Shown here: piece after piece, positions 1 through 5,670 of the stretch
Numbering within the stretch: position 1 is the stretch's first letter
How the letters are laid out: the number at the start of each line of letters is the position of its first letter
Assembly (NCBI GenBank): GCA_945888895.1
Contig: CAMDAY010000036.1
Coordinates: forward strand, 1-13,205
Source: Dehalococcoides mccartyi
GTDB lineage: Bacteria; Chloroflexota; Dehalococcoidia; UBA2979
DNA: 13,205 bases
Direction: 5' to 3'
Notes under the pieces: model-generated
Database searches by the model: none
What the model was told of the DNA's origin: nothing
The model's input: only the letters and a program-made list of their open reading frames with translations
Position numbers and translations under genes: made by a program

Positions 1-582
1 GTTACACGCCACATCGGGGCCACCAGCCACGGCAAGCGCGGCGGGCGTGACACTACCCGGCACCGCGGCGCCGGCCGCAGTCTTCACCCCACCGATGGTG
101 GCGTTCATCGGCCCGAAGGACATAATGGGGAACGGCAGCACGAACGTGCCGTCACCTGCGACCGGGCTGTTCACGCTGGCTGGCGCGCCCGTGCCGCCTG
201 TAAGGTTGATCGTGATGATGCTACCCGCGGGTACGTTCGTCAGCACACCGCAGACGATGCCGACGCTGTTGCCACCGAGGCCAGCGTTGCCGGTCGAGAA
301 CGGTGGGTGATCAAAACCCAGCGCGATCTTCCCGCCGAACGGCGCGGGAGTCGGCGTGCCGGCGGGGGGAGTGGCAGTCGCTGCTGCGGCCGTCGCGGGA
401 GTCGGAGTCGAGGTCGGCGGAGGCGTGCGCATCATCGTCTCGCGCGAGATCCGCTCTCGCTGAAGGCGCTCGTCGATATCGCGATCGCTCTCGCACATCT
501 GGCCCGGACCGTAGGCCATCAGGAGCGCCGCGAGCGTGGTGGCGGCGAGCAGCAGGCGGCGCTTGCCTCTTGGGGTGATCAT
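1..582 (-). CDS. Secreted low-complexity protein, 5' part (runs off the window)
   Basis: On the minus strand an ATG at 582-580 opens a reading frame of 194 codons that is still open at the left edge, so the C-terminus is missing. The first residues (MITPRGKRRLLLAATTLAAL) form a signal peptide: a basic start followed by a hydrophobic core. Next comes a short charged stretch rich in Arg and Glu (about residues 32-50), then a Thr/Pro/Ala linker (about 54-80), then a Gly/Val/Thr-rich region with short beta-type segments (IITINLTGG, GTFVLPFPIMSFGP). The start is supported by a GAAGGG ribosome site 8 nt upstream. I recognise no family; the layout suggests an exported or surface-anchored beta-rich domain on a flexible stalk. 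It is divergent from the peroxiredoxin gene and shares its control region. The coding call is firm; the function is unknown. Confidence 0.75.
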   Translation of the reverse strand, partial: MITPRGKRRLLLAATTLAALLMAYGPGQMCESDRDIDERLQRERISRETMMRTPPPTSTPTPATAAAATATPPAGTPTPAPFGGKIALGFDHPPFSTGNAGLGGNSVGIVCGVLTNVPAGSIITINLTGGTGAPASVNSPVAGDGTFVLPFPIMSFGPMNATIGGVKTAAGAAVPGSVTPAALAVAGGPDVACN

Positions 583-627
583 TTGCACATCCCTTCATCA
601 CGTCGTGACTCGACGGAGAATGGAGGG

Positions 628-656
628 TTCATACTCGTGTCGAGTGAGGCCTGCAA
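628..656 (-). promoter_or_regulatory. Candidate promoter of the secreted-protein gene
   Basis: Read on the minus strand, TTGCAG (656-651) and TATGAA (633-628) are separated by exactly 17 nt, a sigma-70-like layout (3/6 and 4/6 matches). A 5-bp inverted repeat ACTCG-TGT-CGAGT (633-645) sits in the spacer and just touches the -10, a classic place for a regulator. A second inverted repeat, CGTCG-TGACT-CGACG (601-615), lies in the predicted leader. The assignment is by pattern only. Confidence 0.4.
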
Positions 657-668
657 TCGGATACCGCA

Positions 669-678
669 CACACGTGTG
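669..678. promoter_or_regulatory. Perfect 10-bp palindrome, possible operator
   Basis: CACACGTGTG is a perfect palindrome that ends 2 nt before the -35 hexamer of the peroxiredoxin promoter. Its position suggests an activator or repressor site, but the regulator is unknown. Confidence 0.3.
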
Positions 679-680
679 CC

Positions 681-709
681 TTGACGCGACCGCTACGTTG
701 AGGTTAAAT
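681..709 (+). promoter_or_regulatory. Candidate sigma-70-type promoter of the peroxiredoxin gene
   Basis: TTGACG (681-686) and TTAAAT (704-709) are separated by 17 nt, in the only AT-rich stretch of the neighbourhood (704-740). The start of transcription would fall near 716, giving a leader of about 43 nt. The leader contains the inverted repeat AGGTG-TTTAG-CACCT (732-746) directly before the ribosome site AGGGGG (749-754), which could affect translation or bind a regulator. Confidence 0.5.
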
Positions 710-758
710 ACAACTAAATTACTCAACATTAAGGTGTTTAGCACCTGCAGGGGGATAC

Positions 759-1391
759 ATGACCATCCGACTGGGCGACGCCGCCCCTGACTTCACCCAG
801 GACTCCACCGAGGGGCCCATCCACTTCGCCGACTGGAAGGGCGACTCGTGGGTGATCCTCTTCTCTCACCCCGCTGACTTCACGCCCGTCTGCACCACGG
901 AGCTCGGTCAGGTCGCGTACCTCAAGCCGGAGTTCGACAAGCGCAACGTGAAGCCGATCGGCCTCAGCGTGGACGGGCTCGAATCGCACGAGAAGTGGGT
1001 CGGCGACATCAAGGAGACGCAGGGCGCGGCACTCAACTTCCCGCTGCTCGCGGACGCCGACCGCAAGGTCGCGACCCTGTACGACATGATCCAGGGCGAG
1101 GGCGCGACGACGACCGTGCGCTCGGTGTTCATCATCGACCCGAAGGGCGTCGTCCGCCTCACGCTGACCTACCCGGCAGCGACGGGCCGCAACTTCGACG
1201 AGATCCTGCGCGTCATCGACTCGCTCCAGCTCACGGATGGATACAAGGTCGCGACCCCCGCGAACTGGAAGTCCGGCGAAGACGTGGTCGTCCTCCCGGC
1301 GATCAAGAACGAGGAAGCTGACAAGCTCTTCCCGAAGGGCTACACGGAGCACAAGCCGTACCTCCGCACGACGCCGGACCCGCGCGGCTAG
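759..1391 (+). CDS. 1-Cys peroxiredoxin (Prx6-type)
   Basis: A 210-residue thiol peroxidase of the AhpC/TSA superfamily, which reduces hydrogen peroxide and organic hydroperoxides in the cytosol. The active-site motif PADFTPVCTTE is intact: Pro38, Thr42 and peroxidatic Cys45 match PxxxTxxC, and Arg121 (TTVRSVFIIDP) is the conserved active-site arginine. YPAATGRNFDEILRVIDSLQ and the long C-terminal extension (about residues 160-210) are typical of the Prx6 class, and the length fits that class. No other cysteine is present, so it must be resolved by an external thiol. The ATG is preceded by AGGGGG at a short spacing of 4 nt. It is a single-gene unit with its own promoter and a strong hairpin behind it. 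The family call is very secure; the physiological reductant cannot be told from the sequence. Confidence 0.96.
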   Translation: MTIRLGDAAPDFTQDSTEGPIHFADWKGDSWVILFSHPADFTPVCTTELGQVAYLKPEFDKRNVKPIGLSVDGLESHEKWVGDIKETQGAALNFPLLADADRKVATLYDMIQGEGATTTVRSVFIIDPKGVVRLTLTYPAATGRNFDEILRVIDSLQLTDGYKVATPANWKSGEDVVVLPAIKNEEADKLFPKGYTEHKPYLRTTPDPRG

Positions 1392-1425
1392 CCGCCCGCA
1401 CCTCGCGACGGATCGCAGCCATTCC

Positions 1426-1455
1426 GGAACGCCGCCCCTCACCGGGCGGCGTTCC
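1426..1455 (+). terminator. Strong hairpin after the peroxiredoxin gene
   Basis: A perfect 12-bp stem (GGAACGCCGCCC with GGGCGGCGTTCC) encloses the 6-nt loop CTCACC, 34 nt after the stop codon. No T-run follows, as is common in GC-rich genomes, so it may act as a terminator or as an mRNA 3'-end stabiliser. Confidence 0.7.
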
Positions 1456-1530
1456 TGCGTGCGGGTCACAGCCTTCTTTCGTGACGGCGCCCCCAACGCA
1501 GGAACGCGCCTCCCGAACAACTCGGTGGGT

Positions 1531-1553
1531 TTATACCCCCACGGGGTTTGACA
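1531..1553 (+). promoter_or_regulatory. CsoR/FrmR-like operator candidate overlapping a -35 box
   Basis: The sequence TTATACCCCCACGGGGTTTG contains ACCCC-CAC-GGGGT (1535-1547). The half sites ATACCCC and GGGGTTT resemble the ATACCCC...GGGGTAT pattern known for operators of the CsoR/RcnR/FrmR/CstR repressor family. The last bases run into TTGACA (1548-1553), a perfect -35 hexamer. No convincing -10 is seen at the right distance, so the promoter itself is less certain. Confidence 0.4.
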
Positions 1554-1599
1554 TGGGGCCTCCGGCTGTGTTTCCGTACCGCCGCGCACAGGAGGAACG

Positions 1600-3228
1600 A
1601 TGCCGTACGACCCCATCCCCGACCGCTGGGACATCGACACCGACGTAGTGGTGGTAGGTGCCGGCAACTCCGGGCTGCCCGCAGCGATCGAGGCCCACGA
1701 CAAGGGCGTCAAGGTGCTCCTGCTGGAGAACAACAAGTACATGGGCGGCCTCATGCGGGCCTCCGGTGGCTTCATGTTCTTCTGCGACACGCACGTCCAG
1801 AAGAAGCTCGGTGTCGAGGATCACATCGAGTGGGGCATCGAGGACGAGCTTGTGATGAGCGACTTCCGCGCGGTGCCGGAACTCGTGCGCACCTACGTGG
1901 CCAACGGCGCCGAGACGTGCTCCTGGCTGGAGCGCCTAGGCCTGACGTGGGCGGACAAGCTGACGAACGGCGACTGGGGCGCCGGCGCCCGGCGGGACCG
2001 TCACGTGCTGCGCACGCACTTCGCCGGCGTGTCGTCGAACGGCTTCTACCCGGGCGGCTTCCCCGACGGACAGAACGGCTTCGCGCTCACCACGGTGCTC
2101 GAGAAGACGGTCAAGAACCTCGGCATCGACGTGCGCTTCGAGCACCGGATGCGCCGCATCTTCCGCGAGCCGAACGGCCCCGTCGTCGGCATCGAGGTCG
2201 AGACGCCCGGCGGCAGGATCAACGTGCGCGCACGCAAGGCGGTCATCCTCGCCAGCGGCGGGGCGACGACGAACGAGCAGCTCGTCAAGGCGTGGGACCC
2301 GCGCCTGGTCAACGACGCGATGTACTCCGACGGCCTGCCGTACATGGAGGCGATGGGCGACGCGTTCATCGCGGGCGAGGATGTGGGCGCGGGCCTGAGC
2401 GACATGTCGTTCGTCGCGTTCCTCCCGGTGAAGTTCGGCAGCATCTACTACAGCCTCTCGCAGACCGAGGTCGAGGAGGGCATCAAGGTCCAGCCGACCG
2501 GCGTCCTCATGACCGCGAAGAATGAGGGCTACCAGCGCGTCATCCTCGTGAAGAACGACGGCACGCGGTACATCAACGAGGCAGAGGCGACGCACAAGAA
2601 CCCGGACATCCCGCGCGACGTGAACTCCGTCCCGCCGGCGGAGTACCCGGAAGAGCCGTTCATGCGGAAGTTCCTGGCGCTGCCGAACCCGAAGAACGTC
2701 TGGGCCGTCCTGGACGACGACCAGGTCGAGGCGCTGGGCTGGCCCAAGGATCAGCTCAACGACCCGCAGCCGCTGCGCGGTCGTGGCCTCGACCCGAAGA
2801 GCGTCGCCGTGGCGAACACTCTGGAGGAGCTCGCCGACAAGATGGGCGTCGACAAGGCGAACTTCATGGAGACGACGCGCCGATACAACCGCTTCGTGGA
2901 TTCGGGCGTGGACGAGGACTTCGGCAAGCCGCAGCCGCTCTTCGCGATCCAGAAGCCGCCGTACGTGGGCGTGAAGATGAACGTCATCCGCCACACCCCG
3001 GCGGGCGGCATCCGCATCAACACGAAGGCGCAGGTCCTGGACCGCTGGGCGCAGTGGGACGGCCGCAAGGCGGTCGGCATCGACGAAGAGGCGGTGATCC
3101 CGCACCTCTACGCGGTCGGCGAGGCTTCGGCGTTCGTCGGGTTCCGGCGCGCGCATCGCAAGACCGGCCCGATCCTCACGATGGGTCGCATCGCCGGCCT
3201 CGCCGCCGCGGACGAGCAGTCCATCTAA
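1600..3228 (+). CDS. FAD-dependent oxidoreductase, fumarate reductase/KstD-like flavoprotein
   Basis: A 542-residue protein of the FAD_binding_2 family, which includes fumarate reductase and succinate dehydrogenase flavoproteins, 3-ketosteroid delta-1-dehydrogenases and similar enzymes acting at C-C single or double bonds. The N-terminal Rossmann motif DVVVVGAGNSGLPAA (about 15-29) ends with the acidic residue Glu43 (VLLLEN), followed by GG and SGG (49-57), as usual for FAD binding. Near the C-terminus PAGGIRIN (467-474) and LYAVGEAS (503-510) are the conserved capping and FAD-contact segments. There is no signal peptide, no haem motif and no covalent-FAD histidine context, so it is probably soluble. 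The start is fixed by AGGAGG 4 nt upstream. The substrate is unknown. A gene for a reductase partner is not adjacent. The family is certain, the specific reaction is not. Confidence 0.88.
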   Translation: MPYDPIPDRWDIDTDVVVVGAGNSGLPAAIEAHDKGVKVLLLENNKYMGGLMRASGGFMFFCDTHVQKKLGVEDHIEWGIEDELVMSDFRAVPELVRTYVANGAETCSWLERLGLTWADKLTNGDWGAGARRDRHVLRTHFAGVSSNGFYPGGFPDGQNGFALTTVLEKTVKNLGIDVRFEHRMRRIFREPNGPVVGIEVETPGGRINVRARKAVILASGGATTNEQLVKAWDPRLVNDAMYSDGLPYMEAMGDAFIAGEDVGAGLSDMSFVAFLPVKFGSIYYSLSQTEVEEGIKVQPTGVLMTAKNEGYQRVILVKNDGTRYINEAEATHKNPDIPRDVNSVPPAEYPEEPFMRKFLALPNPKNVWAVLDDDQVEALGWPKDQLNDPQPLRGRGLDPKSVAVANTLEELADKMGVDKANFMETTRRYNRFVDSGVDEDFGKPQPLFAIQKPPYVGVKMNVIRHTPAGGIRINTKAQVLDRWAQWDGRKAVGIDEEAVIPHLYAVGEASAFVGFRRAHRKTGPILTMGRIAGLAAADEQSI

Positions 3229-3255
3229 CCTCCACCGTTTGAGGATGCACGATCG

Positions 3256-3283
3256 CGAAGGGGAGGCGTGAGCCTCCCCTTCG
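3256..3283 (+). terminator. Intrinsic-type terminator after the flavoprotein gene
   Basis: A perfect 12-bp stem, CGAAGGGGAGGC with GCCTCCCCTTCG, closes the tetraloop GTGA and is followed by a short T-containing tail (TCTTGT), 27 nt after the stop codon. Confidence 0.85.
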
Positions 3284-3432
3284 TCTTGTCGGCGCGACGC
3301 GGGAGGGCGGAGCCGGGCGGGGTCTCGATACTGAAAGTGATGTCGAGGTTGGCAGGGCGGGGCGGCCCATCCCCCATCCGTGCCGTCCTGGAGAACCGCG
3401 CTACGCGCGGGGCGCGGGAAGGGGGACGAAAT

Positions 3433-3486
3433 GCGAGGGCTTCGCCCTCGCGCTCCCGATCCAGACCGAGGGTGCTTCGCACCTCG
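3433..3486. repeat. Two adjacent hairpins with TTC loops
   Basis: GCGAGGGC-TTC-GCCCTCGC (3433-3451, 8 bp perfect) is followed by CGAG-GGTGC-TTC-GCACC-TCG (3467-3486, one bulged G). They resemble the short palindromic modules often scattered in intergenic DNA of GC-rich bacteria and lie inside the MITE-like element. Confidence 0.6.
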
Positions 3487-3637
3487 CGCACCGCCCTCAC
3501 CCTGCCCTCTACTCCTCGAAGGGAGCGAGGTTCTGAACGTGCTCAGGCACCCGAGCTGGTGATCTGCGTTCGGCTCCCCCCGGCCCATCCGTCTCGCTCG
3601 CCCTGATCGGTCTAGAAACGGACGATTCCGCCGGGAG

Positions 3638-3698
3638 TGTGAGGGGCGCAGCCCCTCACAACACCTTCTGATCAGAACCCCTCCCGGCGCGGGAGGGG
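3638..3698. repeat. Three consecutive palindromes
   Basis: TGTGAGGGGC-GCA-GCCCCTCACA (3638-3660, 10-bp stem), the perfect palindrome TTCTGATCAGAA (3666-3677) and CCCCTCCCG-GCG-CGGGAGGGG (3678-3698, 9-bp stem) follow one another almost without gaps. As they lie downstream of the minus-strand PH-domain gene, one of them may also stop its transcription. Confidence 0.65.
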
Positions 3699-3778
3699 CA
3701 GGGGTGGGCCGCCCCTCGCGGCCACCTCGACGTGGCTCGCGAACGTCGATGCCCCGCCCGGCTCCGCCCTCGACGGGG

Positions 3779-4399
3779 CTAGGCGTCGAGGAGCTTGCGC
3801 TTCTGCGCCTCGAACTCGTCGGGCGTGAGGACGCCGCGGTCGCGGAGGTCGGCGAGGCGGGACAGCTCCTGCGCGGAGGAGTGGCCCGCGCCGCCGCCAG
3901 CGTACATGCGCTGCTGGTTCAGCTCGCCCTGGTGGTAGATCGTGCGCTGCACCTGCTCCGGATCGTGGATGTCCTTGAACACGTTGTGCCCCGACTCGCT
4001 CGCGGACTGGATGATCAGGTCACCCGCGCCGAGGATGCGCTCGAACATCGTCTGCTCGAAGCGCACGTCGTTGATCGCCTCGAGCGGGATCTCCATCGAT
4101 GATCGGGCGATGACGCCCTCGCGATGGATCACCCGGTCGCTGGTGACGACGAAGCAGGAGGTCCACCAGCTCAGGAACCGCGGCACGGGAATGATCAGCA
4201 GCACCACGAGCCCGGTGACGAGCACCGTCCACCGCGCCCACGTCTGCGTGTCACCGTCGGGCAGCCACGGCAGCAGCAGTGCGCAAGCCGCGACAACGAC
4301 CACCGTCAGGAGCGCGGGCCACACCAGCACGATCCAGTGCGGGCGCAGCATGAGCACCAGCGTCTCGCCCTCGATCAGCAGCCGCTTCGGGAAGGCCAT
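3779..4399 (-). CDS. Membrane protein with bacterial PH domain and C-terminal SHOCT domain
   Basis: A 206-residue protein. Two hydrophobic helices (about residues 22-46 and 55-78, separated by a short polar loop) anchor it in the membrane. They are followed by a bacterial PH-like domain (about 80-155), with the characteristic TSDRVIHREGVIARSSMEIP and the INDV segment. The last 30 residues (about 177-206, ELSRLADLRDRGVLTPDEFE and the closing KRKLLDA) are a textbook SHOCT motif, a short oligomerisation helix pair. A Gly/Ala linker (168-172) separates the two. Proteins with this layout are common but their role is unknown; PH/SHOCT proteins are often suspected of membrane or envelope scaffolding. 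A GAGGAGA ribosome site lies 5 nt before the ATG. The stop codon overlaps the flank of the MITE-like element. The domain call is secure, the function open. Confidence 0.9.
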   Translation of the reverse strand: MAFPKRLLIEGETLVLMLRPHWIVLVWPALLTVVVVAACALLLPWLPDGDTQTWARWTVLVTGLVVLLIIPVPRFLSWWTSCFVVTSDRVIHREGVIARSSMEIPLEAINDVRFEQTMFERILGAGDLIIQSASESGHNVFKDIHDPEQVQRTIYHQGELNQQRMYAGGGAGHSSAQELSRLADLRDRGVLTPDEFEAQKRKLLDA

Positions 4400-4481
4400 T
4401 GTCGTCTCCTCGGTCCGCGCGCGAATCGTCGCAGTCTAGCGCGGCATCGCGAAGAGACGGGCGGCGGATGGCGAGGCTACA

Positions 4482-4522
4482 TCCGCGGAGCCTCATGGCG
4501 GCACACTCGAAGGCTCCGCGGA
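4482..4522 (-). terminator. Long-loop inverted repeat after the pilin gene
   Basis: TCCGCGGAGCC (4482-4492) and GGCTCCGCGGA (4512-4522) form a perfect 11-bp stem with a 19-nt loop, 20 nt downstream of the minus-strand pilin stop. There is no T-run. It lies between the pilin and the PH-domain gene and probably separates their transcripts. The arm core TCCGCGGA is itself palindromic. Confidence 0.5.
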
Positions 4523-4542
4523 CGCACGCCCAGGGGGGAGGA

Positions 4543-4731
4543 TCAGTAGCTGCCCAACAGCGTCATGACGAGGTTGGAGACGGGCGAACCGAGGACGCGT
4601 ACGCTCAAGGCGCCAACGACCGCGACACCCGCGAGGACCAGGCCGTACTCCACCAGCACGCGACCGCCGTCACGGCGCACCTCTGCCGCCAGCGTCGAGC
4701 AGAGTCCACTGAGCTGGCGCACGCTGGTCAT
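4543..4731 (-). CDS. Flp-type (class IVb) prepilin
   Basis: A 62-residue protein with the signature of Flp/Fap pilins and related pseudopilins. A leader of 23 residues with basic and polar residues ends in Gly23, followed by RVLVEYGL: cleavage after the glycine by a prepilin peptidase would place Glu28 at +5 and Tyr29 at +6, exactly the Flp rule. A hydrophobic segment (about 25-45, VLVEYGLVLAGVAVVGALSV) follows, and the tail ends in LLGSY. The frame extends upstream to an ATG at 4854, but the ATG at 4731 is chosen because GGGAG lies 7 nt before it and because the upstream part lacks leader character. No assembly ATPase, platform protein or prepilin peptidase is nearby, so it depends on a tad-like machine encoded elsewhere, or is an orphan. 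It is divergent from the selenoprotein gene. Confidence 0.8.
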   Translation of the reverse strand: MTSVRQLSGLCSTLAAEVRRDGGRVLVEYGLVLAGVAVVGALSVRVLGSPVSNLVMTLLGSY

Positions 4732-4862
4732 CGACCATCTCCCGCCCGCGGGCCCGGAAGACCAGCGCGCCACTGCACAGTCCGTAACGGTGATCGCTCG
4801 TCGCGCGTTCGGTGGCCGGGACGGATTGCGCTGCGCGCGCCCCTCTGCCAGCACCGTTGCTG

Positions 4863-4888
4863 TATAAACGTCCGTGATGTGAGAGAGG
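4863..4888 (+). promoter_or_regulatory. -10 element and ribosome site of the selenoprotein candidate
   Basis: TATAAA (4863-4868) is a good -10 in an otherwise GC-rich intergenic region; no clear -35 is seen. Transcription would begin near 4875. GAGAGG (4883-4888) lies 6 nt before a GTG at 4895. This is what fixes the true start of the gene upstream of the in-frame TGA. Confidence 0.5.
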
Positions 4889-4894
4889 TGCCGC

Positions 4895-5638
4895 GTGAGC
4901 GACCGAGTCGAGCTCTACTACCAGCCTGGCTGAAGCTCCTGCCTTCGCGCGAAAGAGTTTCTTTCGAACCATCAGATCGATTTCGAGCCCATCAACGTCG
5001 TCGGCAACGCCGAGGGACAGGCGCGTCTGCGCTCGCACGGCTTCGACACCGTCCCCGCCGTGGCGAAGGGCGACGGCATCGTCTCCGGCGGTGACCTGAA
5101 GGCGATCGCCGAGCTCGTCGGGTTCGAGTACGACCCGCCCGAGATTCTCCCGCCCGCGGTGCTGATGGAACGCTGGTACGAGATCATCGAGACTGCCGCG
5201 CGGATGATCCGGCAGATCCCGTCGGACAAGCTGTCGCTCACGTCGCCCGACCGCGACCGGCCGCTGATCAACCTCGCGTACCACGCCGCCACGATCGGCC
5301 GCACCTTCCTGCGGGTGTACGACGAGGCCGACGGCAACGAGCGGATGCCCGTCGACGTCACCACCGCCGAGCAGGTCGCTGCCGTCGCCGACGGGACGCG
5401 TCAGCTGGTGGAGACCTGGTGGACCGAGATCGGCGTCCACGATCCGCTCGACCGGGTCGTGGAGTCGTACCAGGGGATCCAGACGTTGCTGGAGTACCTC
5501 GAACGGGAGACGTGGCACACGGCGCAGCACACGCGCCAGATCACGATGTTCCTCGAGCAGTTCGGCATCACGCCTGACCGCCCCCTGCGGCCGGAGACGA
5601 TCGCGGGGTTGCCGATGCCCGAGCGCATCTGGGACTAG
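4895..5638 (+). CDS. Selenocysteine-containing glutaredoxin-like/DinB-like fusion protein (candidate)
   Basis: Read from GTG 4895 with TGA 4931-4933 decoded as selenocysteine, the product has 247 residues. Residues 1-76 are a thioredoxin/glutaredoxin fold: strand VELYYQPG, then U13-S-S-C16, helix LRAKEFLSNH, strand DFEPINVV, and the cis-proline motif DTVPAV (Pro54), then GGDLKAIAEL. Residues about 85-230 form a DinB/YfiT-like four-helix bundle with the likely metal ligands His130 (NLAYHAA) and His208/His212 (WHTAQHTRQ). It is probably a cytosolic redox enzyme, since there is no signal peptide. An ordinary caller would start at the internal GTG 5060 and lose the active site. A pseudogene or a base error at the TGA is the alternative, but the TGA sits exactly on the first catalytic Cys position and a SECIS-like hairpin follows. 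The fold assignment is strong; the decoding is an inference, and the substrate is unknown. Confidence 0.8.
4931..4966 (+). promoter_or_regulatory. In-frame UGA with candidate bacterial SECIS hairpin
   Basis: After the TGA (4931-4933), CGAAAGA (4950-4956) pairs with TCTTTCG (4960-4966) in a perfect 7-bp stem capped by the loop GTT (4957-4959). The loop G is separated from the UGA by 23 nt, inside the range of roughly 16-37 nt described for bacterial SECIS elements, which also need a G near the start of the apical loop. The codons here (CTT, AAA, TTT, CTT, CAT, GAT) are AT-ending, unlike the rest of the gene, as expected if RNA structure constrains them. Confidence 0.65.
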
Positions 5639-5670
5639 CGTCGGCGCGTGGCTCGTCGCAGGATGTCGGC

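Larger units (their letters stand above)
3303..3771. mobile_element. MITE-like non-coding element with long imperfect terminal inverted repeats
   Basis: This stretch between two genes holds no credible coding frame. Its two ends are inverted copies of each other: a 20-bp exact match (3303-3322 and 3752-3771), an 8-bp match GTCGAGGT (3342-3349 and 3724-3731) and an 11-bp match GGGGCGGCCCA (3359-3369 and 3705-3715). The blocks lie at nearly the same distance from each edge (0/39/56 and 0/40/56), so the arms together span about 67 bp. GACGCGG (3296-3302) and GACGGGG (3772-3778) flank the element and could be a mutated target-site duplication. The interior is packed with hairpins. No transposase is present, so movement would need one supplied from elsewhere. 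A dispersed intergenic repeat that is not mobile is the main alternative. Confidence 0.5.

Noticed and set aside
738..1790. A 350-codon minus-strand frame across the peroxiredoxin gene
   Set aside because: It crosses a strong terminator and the next gene's promoter, is antisense to a certain gene and has no recognisable fold.
1936..3588. A 550-codon frame on the minus strand across the flavoprotein gene
   Set aside because: It is antisense to a gene with clear FAD motifs, has Arg/Asp/Val/Leu-rich composition without domains, and results from high GC with G/C third positions.
3433..3698. Cluster of palindromes as a CRISPR array
   Set aside because: The hairpins differ in sequence and spacing; there are no identical repeats with regular spacers.
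4732..4854. N-terminal extension of the pilin frame up to the ATG at 4854
   Set aside because: The 41 extra residues are Arg/Pro-rich, would make the prepilin leader far too long, and a good ribosome site stands before the ATG at 4731.
4931..4933. TGA as simple nonsense mutation (pseudogene)
   Set aside because: Possible, but less likely: it hits exactly the first Cys position of the redox motif, the rest of the frame is intact, and a SECIS-like hairpin follows at the right distance.
5060..5638. DinB-like protein starting at the GTG at 5060
   Set aside because: This GTG is the codon for Val56 inside the TVPAVAKG part of a Trx fold and has no ribosome site; the start at 4895 with TGA read-through explains the whole sequence.
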